Shown here piece by piece: positions 53,670 through 62,484 of a stretch of 64,000 bases of DNA. The stretch's first letter is position 1. Every line of letters begins with the position of its first letter. The DNA lies in NCBI GenBank assembly GCA_011390335.1, contig JAABSO010000004.1, positions 1-64,000 of the forward strand, in the 5' to 3' direction. The translations under genes were made by a program, and so were the position numbers. A model generated the notes under the pieces. It did not search any database. It saw only the letters and a list, made by a program, of their open reading frames with translations, and was not told the origin of the DNA. The DNA comes from Desulfotignum sp. (GTDB taxonomy: Bacteria; Desulfobacterota; Desulfobacteria; Desulfobacterales; Desulfobacteraceae).

Positions 53670-53942
53670 ATGATTTGTACCACTGTAAGAGAAGGTGATG
53701 ACTGCGTATTTATGACAGCCGGCGGCTGCAGCTATAATGAGGGCAATTGTCTGCCGGTTGTGGAAGAGTGTACCGGATGCCAGAGAATTTCCGAGTATCC
53801 CACAGGCATGTACTGCACTGCAGCACCGGATCCTTCTTTAAAATGGAAAAACGGCAACTGCAACATTGCCACCCATATCAAGACCGTTGCTGCCGGCAAA
53901 AAACAGAAACTCAACCCCATCAAGGCATCCAAGAGAAGATAG
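53670..53942 (+). CDS. PxxKW family cysteine-rich protein
   Basis: The 90-residue protein contains eight Cys residues and the PSLKWKNGNCNIATH motif that names the PxxKW family, known mainly from sulfate- and metal-reducing deltaproteobacteria. The spacing (CVFMTAGGC, CLPVVEECTGC, YCTAAPDP) suggests a metal or iron-sulfur site. There is no signal peptide. It is monocistronic, with a TTGACA-type box upstream and a hairpin after it. The function is unknown. Confidence 0.85.
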   Translation: MICTTVREGDDCVFMTAGGCSYNEGNCLPVVEECTGCQRISEYPTGMYCTAAPDPSLKWKNGNCNIATHIKTVAAGKKQKLNPIKASKRR

Positions 53943-53965
53943 TTTTTTTACTGACCGCGTTTGTG

Positions 53966-54005
53966 AACTCTGTGGTTTTCTCTCCTGTAAAGCTACAGAG
54001 TTTTT
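53966..54005 (+). terminator. Terminator after the PxxKW gene
   Basis: AACTCTGT pairs with ACAGAGTT across a 21-nt loop and is followed by TTTTT. Confidence 0.55.
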
Positions 54006-54084
54006 CATTTTATGATGCTGCCTGATGCTGCCAATGGGTGAGACTGTCACCTTTTGACCCTTCTATTGCCAAGGAAATGACCCC

Positions 54085-55401
54085 ATGAACCAGATAGCAC
54101 AGCAATTGAACACCACCATCTCCCAGGCCAATCCCCATATTTTCGAGATGCTTTCCGATATGGGCAAAGCCCTGTTTTTTCCCAAGGGTATTTTAAGCCA
54201 GAGTGCAGAGGCCAAAGCCAAAGCCCATAGAATCAATGCCACCATCGGTATTGCAAAACAAGGAGACAGCGTACTGAGCCTGCCCTGCATCACCCGGTAC
54301 ATCAAAGGTATTGCGCCGGATGCCTACCTGTCCTATGCCCCGTCCTTCGGCATACCCGGACTGCGGGAACAGTGGAAAAAAAATCTGTTTCAAAAAAACC
54401 CCTCCATGGAAGGCTGTACTGTCAGCCTGCCGGTGGTGACCTCGGGCATCACCCATGGCGTCAGTGTATTTTCCGACATGTGGGTGAACAAAGGGGATGT
54501 CATTGTGATGCCGGACATGATGTGGGGCAACTACAACATGACCTTTACCGTGCGCAACCATGCGCAGATTGTACACTACAAAGCCTATGATGATGCATTG
54601 ACCCGGTTTAATGTGGCGGATTTTGCATCCGTGCTCCAGGCCCGGGCTGCACAGAATGACAAAGTGGTGGTAATGCTCAATTTTCCCCACAACCCGTCCG
54701 GGTATTCTCTGAGCAGGACCGAGGCTGACCAGGTGGCTGCAATTCTTCTGGACACGGCACAAAAAGGCACAAATGTGGTGGCTGTCTGTGATGACGCGTA
54801 TTTCGGGCTGTTTTTCGAAGAACAGACCTGCAAAGAATCCTTGTTTGCAAAACTTGCGGGCAGGCACAAACGGCTTTTAGCCGTCAAACTGGACGGGGCC
54901 ACAAAAGAGGACTATGTGTGGGGGCTCAGGCTGGGGTTTATCACCTATGGGCTGGCAGCCGACAATGACACCGATGGCATTTACCAGGCCCTTGAACAAA
55001 AAACCGCCGGCTGCATCCGGGGCAATATCTCCAATGCCTCCCACCTGGGCCAGACCATTCTGCTCAATGCCATGCAGGACCCTGACTACCATGCCCAGAA
55101 GCAGGAAAAATTCAACCTGCTCAAACGGCGGGCCGCCCTGATCAAAGAAACACTCAAGAGCCCGGAATATGCACCCTATTTTGATGTCTATCCCTTTAAT
55201 TCAGGGTATTTCATGTGCATCCGCCTCAAGGATGTGGATGCGGAAACTTTGCGCCTTCACCTGCTGGATGCTTACGGGGTGGGCCTGATTGCCATAGGCG
55301 AGAAAAATATCCGGATAGCATTTTCCTGTCTGGAAGAAAAAGATGTGAAGCCCTTGTTTGATATCATTGTCAGCGGCATCAAGGATCTTCGCACCACCTG
55401 A
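54085..55401 (+). CDS. PLP-dependent class I/II aminotransferase
   Basis: The 438-residue protein has the fold-type I pattern: SYAPSFGIPGLREQW, LNFPHNPSGYSLSRTEAD, VAVCDDAYFGLFFEE and the Schiff-base Lys likely in LLAVKLDGATKEDYVWG, followed by LRLGFITYG. These features mark an aspartate/tyrosine-type aminotransferase. The substrate cannot be told and it does not fall in an obvious pathway cluster. It is 22 bp upstream of the ClC gene and probably cotranscribed. Confidence 0.86.
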   Translation: MNQIAQQLNTTISQANPHIFEMLSDMGKALFFPKGILSQSAEAKAKAHRINATIGIAKQGDSVLSLPCITRYIKGIAPDAYLSYAPSFGIPGLREQWKKNLFQKNPSMEGCTVSLPVVTSGITHGVSVFSDMWVNKGDVIVMPDMMWGNYNMTFTVRNHAQIVHYKAYDDALTRFNVADFASVLQARAAQNDKVVVMLNFPHNPSGYSLSRTEADQVAAILLDTAQKGTNVVAVCDDAYFGLFFEEQTCKESLFAKLAGRHKRLLAVKLDGATKEDYVWGLRLGFITYGLAADNDTDGIYQALEQKTAGCIRGNISNASHLGQTILLNAMQDPDYHAQKQEKFNLLKRRAALIKETLKSPEYAPYFDVYPFNSGYFMCIRLKDVDAETLRLHLLDAYGVGLIAIGEKNIRIAFSCLEEKDVKPLFDIIVSGIKDLRTT

Positions 55402-55423
55402 ACCACTGAAAGGACCTGGGAAT

Positions 55424-57238
55424 ATGAGATCACTTGACTTCAAAGTGGCCTTCAGATGGTTGTTCTATTTTGTGCTCATCGGCCTGATCGCAGGCCTTGG
55501 GGCTGTTGCCTTTCATTATCTGTGCGGCCTGGGCATGCACTATTTTCTGGATATGATGGCAGGGTATAGGCCGGATTCACCTGCCGGCGAACACGCCCTG
55601 CTGCCCTCCACCACAACGCCGTTCAACCGGTGGATGCTGCTGATTCTGCCTGCCCTGGGGGGCATTGTGTCCGGCTGGCTGGTGTACACCTTTGCCCCTG
55701 AGGCGGAAGGCCACGGCACAGACGCAGCCATCGACGCCTACCACAACAAGGGCGGGATGATCCGGGGCAGGATTCCCATCATCAAGACCATTGCCTCCAC
55801 CATCACTTTGACCACCGGCGGATCCGGGGGCAGGGAAGGGCCCATTGCCCAGATCGGTTCCGGGTTCGGCTCATTTCTGGCCACCCGGTTCAAACTGTCG
55901 GAAAGAGAACGCCGTATCATGATGGCCGCCGGTATCGGTGCCGGGGTGGGCAGTATATTCCGGGCCCCTCTGGCAGGCGCCCTTTTTGCCGCCGAGGTGT
56001 TGTACCGTGATCCGGATTTTGAATCAGAGGTGATCATTCCCGCCGGGATCTCCTCGGTTGTGGCATACTGCGTTTTCTGCCTGGTCTTCGGCTGGGGATC
56101 TTTGTTCGACTCTCCAGGATTCAAGTTCCAGAATCCCCTGGAGCTGGGGCCTTATATCATACTGGCCGGGGTCCTGGTGGTGTTCGGATATATCTATGTC
56201 AAGGTGTTTTACGGCCTGGTGGATTTTTTTAAAAAACTTGCGGTCCCCAACCATATAAAACCGGCCATTGGCGGGCTGTGCACCGGTATTATCGGTTTTT
56301 TTCTGCCCTATACCCTGGCATTCGGCTATGGCATGGCCCAGAATGCCATCTTCAACCAGGTGGCCATTCCCACCCTCATCGCTTTGGCCATCGGCAAGAT
56401 TTTCACCACCTCCTTTTCCATAGGATCCGGCGGCAGCGGCGGGGTGTTCGGCCCGTCCGTGGTCATCGGCGGGGCTTTGGGGGGAGCGGTAGGCAAAATA
56501 TTTCACATGCTTATTCCCACGGTGGTCACCAATCCCGGCGCATTTGTGATTGTGGGCATGGCCGGATTTTTCACCTCTGTTTCCAACACCCCTATTTCCA
56601 CCATCATTTTTGTCAGTGAAATGACCAACTCCTACCACCTGCTGCTCCCCAGCCTGCTGGTGTGTTCTTTGTGCTATCTTTTGTCCCAGCGGTTCACCAT
56701 ATTTGAAAACCAGGTGAAATCCCGGGTGGATTCCCCGGCCCATGCCGGTGAATTCATGATGGATATCCTGCAGACCATGAAGGTGGAAGATCTGGGGCAA
56801 TTGATAAAAAAGGTCCAGTGTGTCAATGAAAACATGCCGTTTTCCGCATTCAAACCCATTTTCCAGACCACCAAACAGCATTATTTTCCTGTGGTAAATG
56901 CCAAAGGGGAATTCACCGGCATATTTTCATCCAATGACATCCGGGAGGTGATCTTCACCATTCACATTGAAGACCTTGTGGTCATGAAGGACATCATGGT
57001 CTCGGATCTGATCACCACCACCCCGGTCGAAGACCTGAACACAGTGCTGCACAAACTGACCCAGAAAAATATCGATGCCCTGCCCGTGGTAAATGAAGAA
57101 AACCACAAAGAACTGATCGGCCTGATCTACCGGAGGGACATCATTGCCCACTACAACCGGCATGTGCAGAAAATCAGGGAACCCGGATCACACCCGGAAG
57201 AAAAATCATTCCAGACCCCTGCCAAAGAAAAGCCTTAA
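55424..57238 (+). CDS. ClC-type chloride channel/transporter with CBS domains
   Basis: The 604-residue protein has about ten to twelve membrane segments. The ClC filter motifs GSGGREGPIAQIG (with the gating Glu) and GSGGSGGVFGPSVVIGGALG are intact, but the first motif, usually GSGIP, is replaced by GHGTDAAID. The C-terminal third carries two CBS domains (FPVVNAKGEFTGIFSSNDIR, LPVVNEENHKELIGLIYRRD). It may exchange Cl- or another halide for protons. ATG 55424 is the likely start. Its end overlaps truA by 4 bp. Confidence 0.92.
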   Translation: MRSLDFKVAFRWLFYFVLIGLIAGLGAVAFHYLCGLGMHYFLDMMAGYRPDSPAGEHALLPSTTTPFNRWMLLILPALGGIVSGWLVYTFAPEAEGHGTDAAIDAYHNKGGMIRGRIPIIKTIASTITLTTGGSGGREGPIAQIGSGFGSFLATRFKLSERERRIMMAAGIGAGVGSIFRAPLAGALFAAEVLYRDPDFESEVIIPAGISSVVAYCVFCLVFGWGSLFDSPGFKFQNPLELGPYIILAGVLVVFGYIYVKVFYGLVDFFKKLAVPNHIKPAIGGLCTGIIGFFLPYTLAFGYGMAQNAIFNQVAIPTLIALAIGKIFTTSFSIGSGGSGGVFGPSVVIGGALGGAVGKIFHMLIPTVVTNPGAFVIVGMAGFFTSVSNTPISTIIFVSEMTNSYHLLLPSLLVCSLCYLLSQRFTIFENQVKSRVDSPAHAGEFMMDILQTMKVEDLGQLIKKVQCVNENMPFSAFKPIFQTTKQHYFPVVNAKGEFTGIFSSNDIREVIFTIHIEDLVVMKDIMVSDLITTTPVEDLNTVLHKLTQKNIDALPVVNEENHKELIGLIYRRDIIAHYNRHVQKIREPGSHPEEKSFQTPAKEKP

Positions 57239-57978
57239 GCATAGTTCACCTGTTTTAAAAACAAGCCCCTTGCCGGTGCGGTGGCACCGGCAAGGGACCG
57301 GTTCTTTGCCGACAGAATGCTTTCAAAATCCTTCACAGTTATTTTATACCTGCCCGCATCCACAAGGGTGCCCACGATATTTCTCACCATGTTTTTTAAA
57401 AAACCGTCCGCACAGATCCGGCATACCAGGCGGTTACCAGGCTGATTTTCCACCTGCGCCGCAAACACGGTGCGTACAGTGGAACGTCTTGGAGCGCCTG
57501 TATTTTCAAAGGATTTAAAATCATGGGTCCCGCATAACAGGGCACAGCACTGGTTCATGACAGCAATGTCCAGCGGGGAATAGATATGCCAGACATAGTC
57601 CCTGCCCACGGCACAGGGATCTTCTGTATTGAGAATATGGTAGTGGTATTCCTTGGAAACCGCGGAATACCGGGCGTGAAAATCATCAGAAACCCGGATG
57701 CATTCTGTCAGAACAATGGGAAGCTTCATCAGGCTGTTCACCCCTTTTTGCAGCACCCGGGGATCCATATCCGTATCCGCGCAAAAAGAGGCCACCTGCC
57801 CCCAGGCATGGACCCCGGCATCGGTGCGGCCGGAACCATCCAGGGCGACAGGCTGGTTCAAAATGCGGGACAACACCTGTTCCAGCTCTTCCTGGATGGT
57901 GGGTCTGTCTGCCTGGCGCTGCCATCCATAAAACCTTGTACCGTCATATTCTATGGTCAGTTTAAAGGTCTGGAGCAT
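57235..57978 (-). CDS. truA: tRNA pseudouridine synthase A
   Basis: TruA makes pseudouridine at positions 38-40 of the tRNA anticodon stem. ATG 57978 gives 247 residues starting MLQTFKLTIEYDGTRFYGWQ. The catalytic Asp is in GSGRTDAGVHAWGQV, followed by VSKEYHYHI and FLKNMVRNIVGTLVDAG. Sequence further upstream is non-homologous and belongs to the MarR gene, which overlaps the start by 17 bp. Confidence 0.96.
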   Translation of the reverse strand: MLQTFKLTIEYDGTRFYGWQRQADRPTIQEELEQVLSRILNQPVALDGSGRTDAGVHAWGQVASFCADTDMDPRVLQKGVNSLMKLPIVLTECIRVSDDFHARYSAVSKEYHYHILNTEDPCAVGRDYVWHIYSPLDIAVMNQCCALLCGTHDFKSFENTGAPRRSTVRTVFAAQVENQPGNRLVCRICADGFLKNMVRNIVGTLVDAGRYKITVKDFESILSAKNRSLAGATAPARGLFLKQVNYA

Positions 57979-58435
57979 GGGCCGAATCTTCCCCGGATAA
58001 CCCGGAGAGGGCTTCATTGGCCCGGCTGATCTGAAGTGCCAGGCTGTGGGCTTTGTCGGTTCCCAGAATGCGGGTATAGTTTTGATAGAACTCCCGGTAT
58101 GCCCGGGCAATGGCAGGTATTATTTCACAACCTTTGTCTGTGGGAAAGATGGCGCTGGTTTTACCGCTGGATTTTCTTTTTACCAGCTTTTTTTTTGCCA
58201 GCGCATCAATGAACCGGGTGATGGTGGAGGGGGTAAGCTGCAGCAGTTTTCCGAGTTTCTTGGGACTGATGCCCGGATTTTCATACAGGATAAGCATCAA
58301 AGAGGCATGCGCAGGGGAGAGCTGCAACGGTGCAAAACTGGTTTCCGCAAGTTTCAGCATCTGCCGTGAAAATGCATTTACATTGAAAAACAGACAGCCT
58401 TCCAGAAAATGGTCACCCATATGAAAATTTTGCAC
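57962..58435 (-). CDS. MarR-family transcriptional regulator
   Basis: The 157-residue protein has a winged helix-turn-helix (LGKLLQLTPSTITRFIDAL, then KKKLVKRKSSGKTSAIFPT), with helices for dimerisation on both sides. It is divergent from the iron-sulfur reductase-like gene, which it may control. It partly overlaps truA. The ligand is unknown. Confidence 0.88.
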   Translation of the reverse strand: MQNFHMGDHFLEGCLFFNVNAFSRQMLKLAETSFAPLQLSPAHASLMLILYENPGISPKKLGKLLQLTPSTITRFIDALAKKKLVKRKSSGKTSAIFPTDKGCEIIPAIARAYREFYQNYTRILGTDKAHSLALQISRANEALSGLSGEDSAHAPDL

Positions 58436-58572
58436 CTTTCATAAAAAATTACCCGCACTGGTTCAGTTTGCTGAAAACCGACTATATCATTTTTTAATTG
58501 GTATTGGTATCCTTATGCAATAAAAGACAAAGAGGGTTTCATCAGTAAAACAGATTTTTGCAGGAGATCATC

Positions 58573-59487
58573 ATGACAGAACCGTCCAGTATTTCCGGGG
58601 AATGGGTCAAAAGGACAATCAAGGATTTTATTGCCACATCATTGCTGAACACAATGGAAGACAAAACTGGTGAGCCGGCATGGGACCAGGTCCTGGTTGG
58701 GTTTGCTTCCGGAGCGGATCCCCTCTGGCAGCAATACAAAGAGTATGTGGGTGCGTTTCACTGGACCCCCTGGGAGGTGTTCAACCAACATCTGCCCGAG
58801 GAAAATGTCAGTGCAGAGCAGCTGACGGTGATCTCCTGGGTTCTGCCCCAGCGCAAAACGGTCCGGGACGCCAATAAAAAAGAAAAAAGATTTCCGGCCG
58901 AAGAATGGGCCAGGATCCGGGTGTATGGGGAAAGATGCAACATGGCGCTGAGGCATCATCTGGTCAACCGCCTGGAGGCGCAAGGCCATCCCGCTTTGGC
59001 GCCGATGATGGTTCCCAACTGGACCATTGTGAAATCCGCACGGTTTTCCTATGCCTCTTCCTGGTCTGAACGGCATGCAGCCCATGCAGCGGGCTTAGGC
59101 ACATTCGGGTTGTGTGACGGCCTGATTACCGAAAAGGGCAAAGCCATGCGGACAGGGTCAGTTGTGGCAAAACTCTCCATTGATCCGACACCCCGCCCCT
59201 ATGCCGATCATCACGCCTATTGTCTCTTCTACACAGACGGCACCTGCGGCAAATGCATTGACCGGTGTCCTGCCCGGGCCATTACAGAGGCAGGGCATGA
59301 TAAGGAAAAGTGCCGGCAGCACCTGACGTTATCCCGGAAACATGTCCAGGAAGCCTATGGGTTCGAGGGATATGGATGCGGACTGTGCCAGGTGAAGGTC
59401 CCCTGTGAATCGATGATCCCCGTGAAAAAGGCACGGATTGCCCTGGAAAAAGGGGAACTGCCGCCGCCGCCCCCTCCTATCGCATGA
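58573..59487 (+). CDS. 4Fe-4S protein, epoxyqueuosine-reductase-like
   Basis: ATG 58573 follows AGGAG. The 304-residue protein has the pattern of QueG-related iron-sulfur proteins: SYASSWSERHAAHAAGLG, a first Cys cluster CGKCIDRCPARAI, a Cys at DKEKCRQ, and CGLCQVKVPC. A true QueG has two complete clusters and a corrinoid-binding part; here the second cluster looks incomplete, so this is more likely a paralog of unknown role. The C-terminus (PPPPPPIA) is a proline tail. Confidence 0.75.
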   Translation: MTEPSSISGEWVKRTIKDFIATSLLNTMEDKTGEPAWDQVLVGFASGADPLWQQYKEYVGAFHWTPWEVFNQHLPEENVSAEQLTVISWVLPQRKTVRDANKKEKRFPAEEWARIRVYGERCNMALRHHLVNRLEAQGHPALAPMMVPNWTIVKSARFSYASSWSERHAAHAAGLGTFGLCDGLITEKGKAMRTGSVVAKLSIDPTPRPYADHHAYCLFYTDGTCGKCIDRCPARAITEAGHDKEKCRQHLTLSRKHVQEAYGFEGYGCGLCQVKVPCESMIPVKKARIALEKGELPPPPPPIA

Positions 59488-59539
59488 CACTGGATGGATG
59501 GTTGTTATGCACCTGTATTTTGCAGAATGGTTTTGCTGG

Positions 59540-59851
59540 TTATATAACCCGTTCTTCTTTTAACAACCGAATTGATTTCAGGATTTCCTCTTTTTCAACT
59601 AGTTGATTTGTAATGTATTTGTGTAAGACTGTTGTAATCAGTGTTTGATAAGGCAATCCTTCTTGTTCAGCCTTTTCTTTTAGCTTTTCCAAGTCATAAT
59701 TGGTGATTCTTAAGCTTATGGCTTTATTCTTCTTCGCTGATGAAATAATAGATTCAACTTTTTTTCTCTTTTCTCCTGTAACAGATCGGTACATATCTAT
59801 TTCGTCCTCAATCTGCTTTTCTTCGTCTGTCAGTTCATATATGGGCTTCAT
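59540..59851 (-). CDS. CopG-type antitoxin
   Basis: The 103-residue protein has a ribbon-helix-helix segment of the CopG antitoxin family (ISLRITNYDLEKLKEKAEQE, then LPYQTLITTVLHKYI), with a charged N-terminal region. Its ATG overlaps the toxin stop by 4 bp. It should bind the toxin and the operon promoter. The pair is AT-rich compared with the flanks, which points to horizontal transfer. Confidence 0.84.
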   Translation of the reverse strand: MKPIYELTDEEKQIEDEIDMYRSVTGEKRKKVESIISSAKKNKAISLRITNYDLEKLKEKAEQEGLPYQTLITTVLHKYITNQLVEKEEILKSIRLLKEERVI

Positions 59852-60120
59852 TTTTCTTTCCTTTTGTATTTCTTGTGGTATTTACGACTTTGATAGGCAG
59901 TTTTCAATATGATATTATCATCTTTATCCACAATGAACGGTACTATCCACGTATAATCACATATATTCATCACAAAACACATCTGCCCTTTACGTACTGG
60001 ATTCTCAATAATGTCAATATATTTATGATCCAGTATCATCTGGCTTATTTCCTCAAAAGAAATATTTCGCTCGAAGATCAGCTTTTCATTCTTCTCTTTA
60101 TCCCAGACGATACTATTCAT
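59848..60120 (-). CDS. BrnT-like toxin
   Basis: The 90-residue protein starts at ATG 60120 and matches BrnT-type ribonuclease toxins: MNSIVWDKEKNEKLIFERN, ISFEEISQMI, then KGQMCFVMN and ILKTAYQSRKYHKK. In BrnT/BrnA systems the toxin gene comes first and the antitoxin second, as here. The C-terminal basic tail KYKRKEK is typical. Activity is inferred. Confidence 0.8.
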   Translation of the reverse strand: MNSIVWDKEKNEKLIFERNISFEEISQMILDHKYIDIIENPVRKGQMCFVMNICDYTWIVPFIVDKDDNIILKTAYQSRKYHKKYKRKEK

Positions 60121-60228
60121 ATTCAACAATACATACCTGTATATACATTGTCAATTTTTATTTGAATTTTGCTTTGCAGTGCCTGATAATCATGGAAAAC
60201 ATTTTTTCAGGGTCTTTTCATTACCTTT

Positions 60229-60354
60229 TAGCTGGGAGCATCCTTCGGGAGCCCCTGCCGGTGTCCTGTGCCAGGACCGTCAGATGCCAATCTCGTGCCG
60301 GGCGCAGGACACCGGCAGGGGCGGAACGTAGACAAAAAATGCCGTCCCCAGCTA
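60229..60354. repeat. Large nested inverted repeat
   Basis: GCCCCTGCCGGTGTCCTG (60251-60268) pairs perfectly over 18 bp with 60305-60322, and outside it TAGCTGGG pairs with CCCAGCTA (60347-60354). The apical segment is 36 nt. The region between the toxin gene and argJ holds no gene. It could be a structured RNA, a small transposon remnant or a recombination site. Confidence 0.7.
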
Positions 60355-60587
60355 TTGTTCTGCTGCCGCATGGCACCGCCTGCCACATGCATCCTGAAGA
60401 AAAAAGCTGACATCCTGACACCAGGCCCGATATTTTTTTCTCAGCTATCTGAATATCTCATATCCGGTCCCCTTCACATTATTTATTTACACCCCCGGGC
60501 TTCATGGCTATAATACAAAATTTATAATCCAATCTGCACCATTGCATTGCAGTGAACCATGCAAAACATATCAGGAGTGAATCAGTT

Positions 60588-61772
60588 TTGATAAACGGAT
60601 TTTCATTTGCCGGTATCCCTGCCGGCATCAAAAAAAACGGGCGCAGGGATCTGGGATTGATCCTGTGTGACAAACCGGCAACCGCCGCAGCCGTGTTTAC
60701 AAAAAATCAGGTAAAAGCCGCCCCGGTGATCCTGGGGCAGCAGATGATTAAAAAGGGCCTGTGCCAGGCTGTGCTGGCAAATTCGGGTAATGCCAACTGC
60801 TTTACCGGAGAGCAGGGGATAAAAGATGCACAGTTTTCAGTCCAACTGGTGGCGAATACTTTCGGCATCCCAAAAGATCTGGTCATGGTATGTTCCACCG
60901 GGGTGATCGGCGCACCCATGCCTATGGACAGATTTGCATCCGGGGTGCCACAGCTGAAAACGAAAATTGCCAACGGTACACTGGCGGATTTTGCCGATGC
61001 CATCCTTACAACAGATCTTGCCCCTAAAACCGTTGAGATGACAGCTGTTATCGAAACTGCCCAGGGTCCCCAAACCATTACCATGGCAGGGGTTGCCAAG
61101 GGATCAGGCATGATCCGGCCGGACATGGCAACCATGCTTGCCTATGTGCTCACCGATGCGCACATCAGTGCACCTGACCTGCAGCAGGCCCTGACAGCAG
61201 CCTGTAACAAATCATTCAACCGCATCACCGTGGACGGGGACACCTCCACCAATGATACCCTGTTGTGCCTGGCCGGGGGCACCGGACCAGCACACATACA
61301 GGATGCTACCTCTTTGACCGTGTTCCAGGATCTTTTGGAAACGGTTTGTATGGATCTTGCCAGACAGATTGTCAAAGACGGGGAGGGGGCCACCAAGGTG
61401 GTGCAGATCACGGTGGCAGGGGCAGCATCACAGATCGATGCTTTCAGGGCCGCAGAAGCCATTGCCCATTCCAACCTGGTCAAGACCGCCATTTACGGGG
61501 AAGATCCCAACTGGGGACGGATAACGGCAGCTGCCGGGCGGTCCGGCGCCCGGGTCGACCAGGATAAAATGGACCTGTACTTCGGCGCCATCCCTCTGGT
61601 GCGCCAGGGCAGGTGGCTGGGCAAAGAAGCGGAACAAAAAGCGGCCGCTGTCATGAAAGCCAGAGATATTGCCATCACCCTGGATCTGCACTTAGGGAAA
61701 TATGCAGACAGTTTTCTGTTCTGTGATTTTAGTGAAAACTATGTCAAGATCAATGCCGACTACCGGTCCTGA
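60588..61772 (+). CDS. argJ: Glutamate N-acetyltransferase / amino-acid acetyltransferase
   Basis: ArgJ recycles the acetyl group between acetylornithine and glutamate. The protein is self-cleaving: the catalytic Thr lies in GMIRPDMATMLAYVLTD, and the cleavage gives two chains. Other marks are LGLILCDKPATAAAVFTKNQ and ANSGNANCFTGEQG. TTG 60588 (MINGFSFAGIPAGIKKNG) is preferred because AGGAG lies about 10 bp upstream and homologs begin near there; GTG 60552 is a longer alternative. The length is 394 residues. It is far from the other arginine genes. Confidence 0.94.
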   Translation: MINGFSFAGIPAGIKKNGRRDLGLILCDKPATAAAVFTKNQVKAAPVILGQQMIKKGLCQAVLANSGNANCFTGEQGIKDAQFSVQLVANTFGIPKDLVMVCSTGVIGAPMPMDRFASGVPQLKTKIANGTLADFADAILTTDLAPKTVEMTAVIETAQGPQTITMAGVAKGSGMIRPDMATMLAYVLTDAHISAPDLQQALTAACNKSFNRITVDGDTSTNDTLLCLAGGTGPAHIQDATSLTVFQDLLETVCMDLARQIVKDGEGATKVVQITVAGAASQIDAFRAAEAIAHSNLVKTAIYGEDPNWGRITAAAGRSGARVDQDKMDLYFGAIPLVRQGRWLGKEAEQKAAAVMKARDIAITLDLHLGKYADSFLFCDFSENYVKINADYRS

Positions 61773-62484
61773 ACCTGAAAACAGTCCCATGCGGCTGCAA
61801 AAATTTTTGGCCAAAGCAGGGGTGTGTTCCAGGCGTGCTGCGGAAAAACTGATTGTTGACGGCCGCATCCGGGTCAATGGGGATACGGTTACCACGCTGG
61901 GCACCAGAGTGGACCCGAAAACCGATGCGGTGGTGTATGACGGCACACCCGTCCGTCTTTCTTTTAAAAAAAAGTTTGTCTATATTGCCGTGAACAAGCC
62001 CAGAGGCGTGGTCACCTCCTGTGCAAAAAAACATAATGACCGGATCATTCTGGATCTTGTGCCGATACAGGAACGGATCTTTCCTGTGGGCAGACTGGAC
62101 AAGGACTCCCAGGGCCTGGTGCTGCTCACCAATGACGGGGACCTGCACAACAGACTGTCCCATCCCTCCCACAACCATGAAAAAGAATACCATGTCACCA
62201 CAACCCATCCTGTAAAAGACGCGGATCTTGCGGCCATGGCCGCAGGAATGAAAATCCAGGGAAAAAAAACAAGAAAAGCCAGGGTGCGGCGGACGGCAAA
62301 AAACGGGTTCATCATTGTTCTCAAGCAGGGACTGAACCGGCAGATCCGCAGGATGGTGGGAAAGACAGGCAACCAGGTGGAAACCCTCACCCGCATCCGC
62401 ATGGCTGCTGTGTCTTTGGGGGATCTGCAGCCCGGGAACTGGCGGTACCTGACCCCAGAGGAAATTGCCGGTCTAACCCAATGA
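61741..62484 (+). CDS. rluB: RsuA/RluB-family pseudouridine synthase
   Basis: The protein modifies uridine in ribosomal RNA. It has an S4 RNA-binding domain (MRLQKFLAKAGVCSRRAAEK, then GRIRVNGDTV) and the catalytic domain with FPVGRLDKDSQGLVLLTNDG, whose Asp is the nucleophile, and GLNRQIRRMVGKTG. RluB (23S position 2605) and RsuA/RluE are hard to separate from sequence; RluB is the best guess. The start is uncertain between 61741, 61753 and 61789. It overlaps argJ and, convergently, trpS by 12 bp. Confidence 0.88.
   Translation: MSRSMPTTGPEPENSPMRLQKFLAKAGVCSRRAAEKLIVDGRIRVNGDTVTTLGTRVDPKTDAVVYDGTPVRLSFKKKFVYIAVNKPRGVVTSCAKKHNDRIILDLVPIQERIFPVGRLDKDSQGLVLLTNDGDLHNRLSHPSHNHEKEYHVTTTHPVKDADLAAMAAGMKIQGKKTRKARVRRTAKNGFIIVLKQGLNRQIRRMVGKTGNQVETLTRIRMAAVSLGDLQPGNWRYLTPEEIAGLTQ

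Noticed and set aside
55358..55423. A longer start for the ClC transporter
   Set aside because: The added residues lie within the aminotransferase gene in another frame; ATG 55424 fits the family start.
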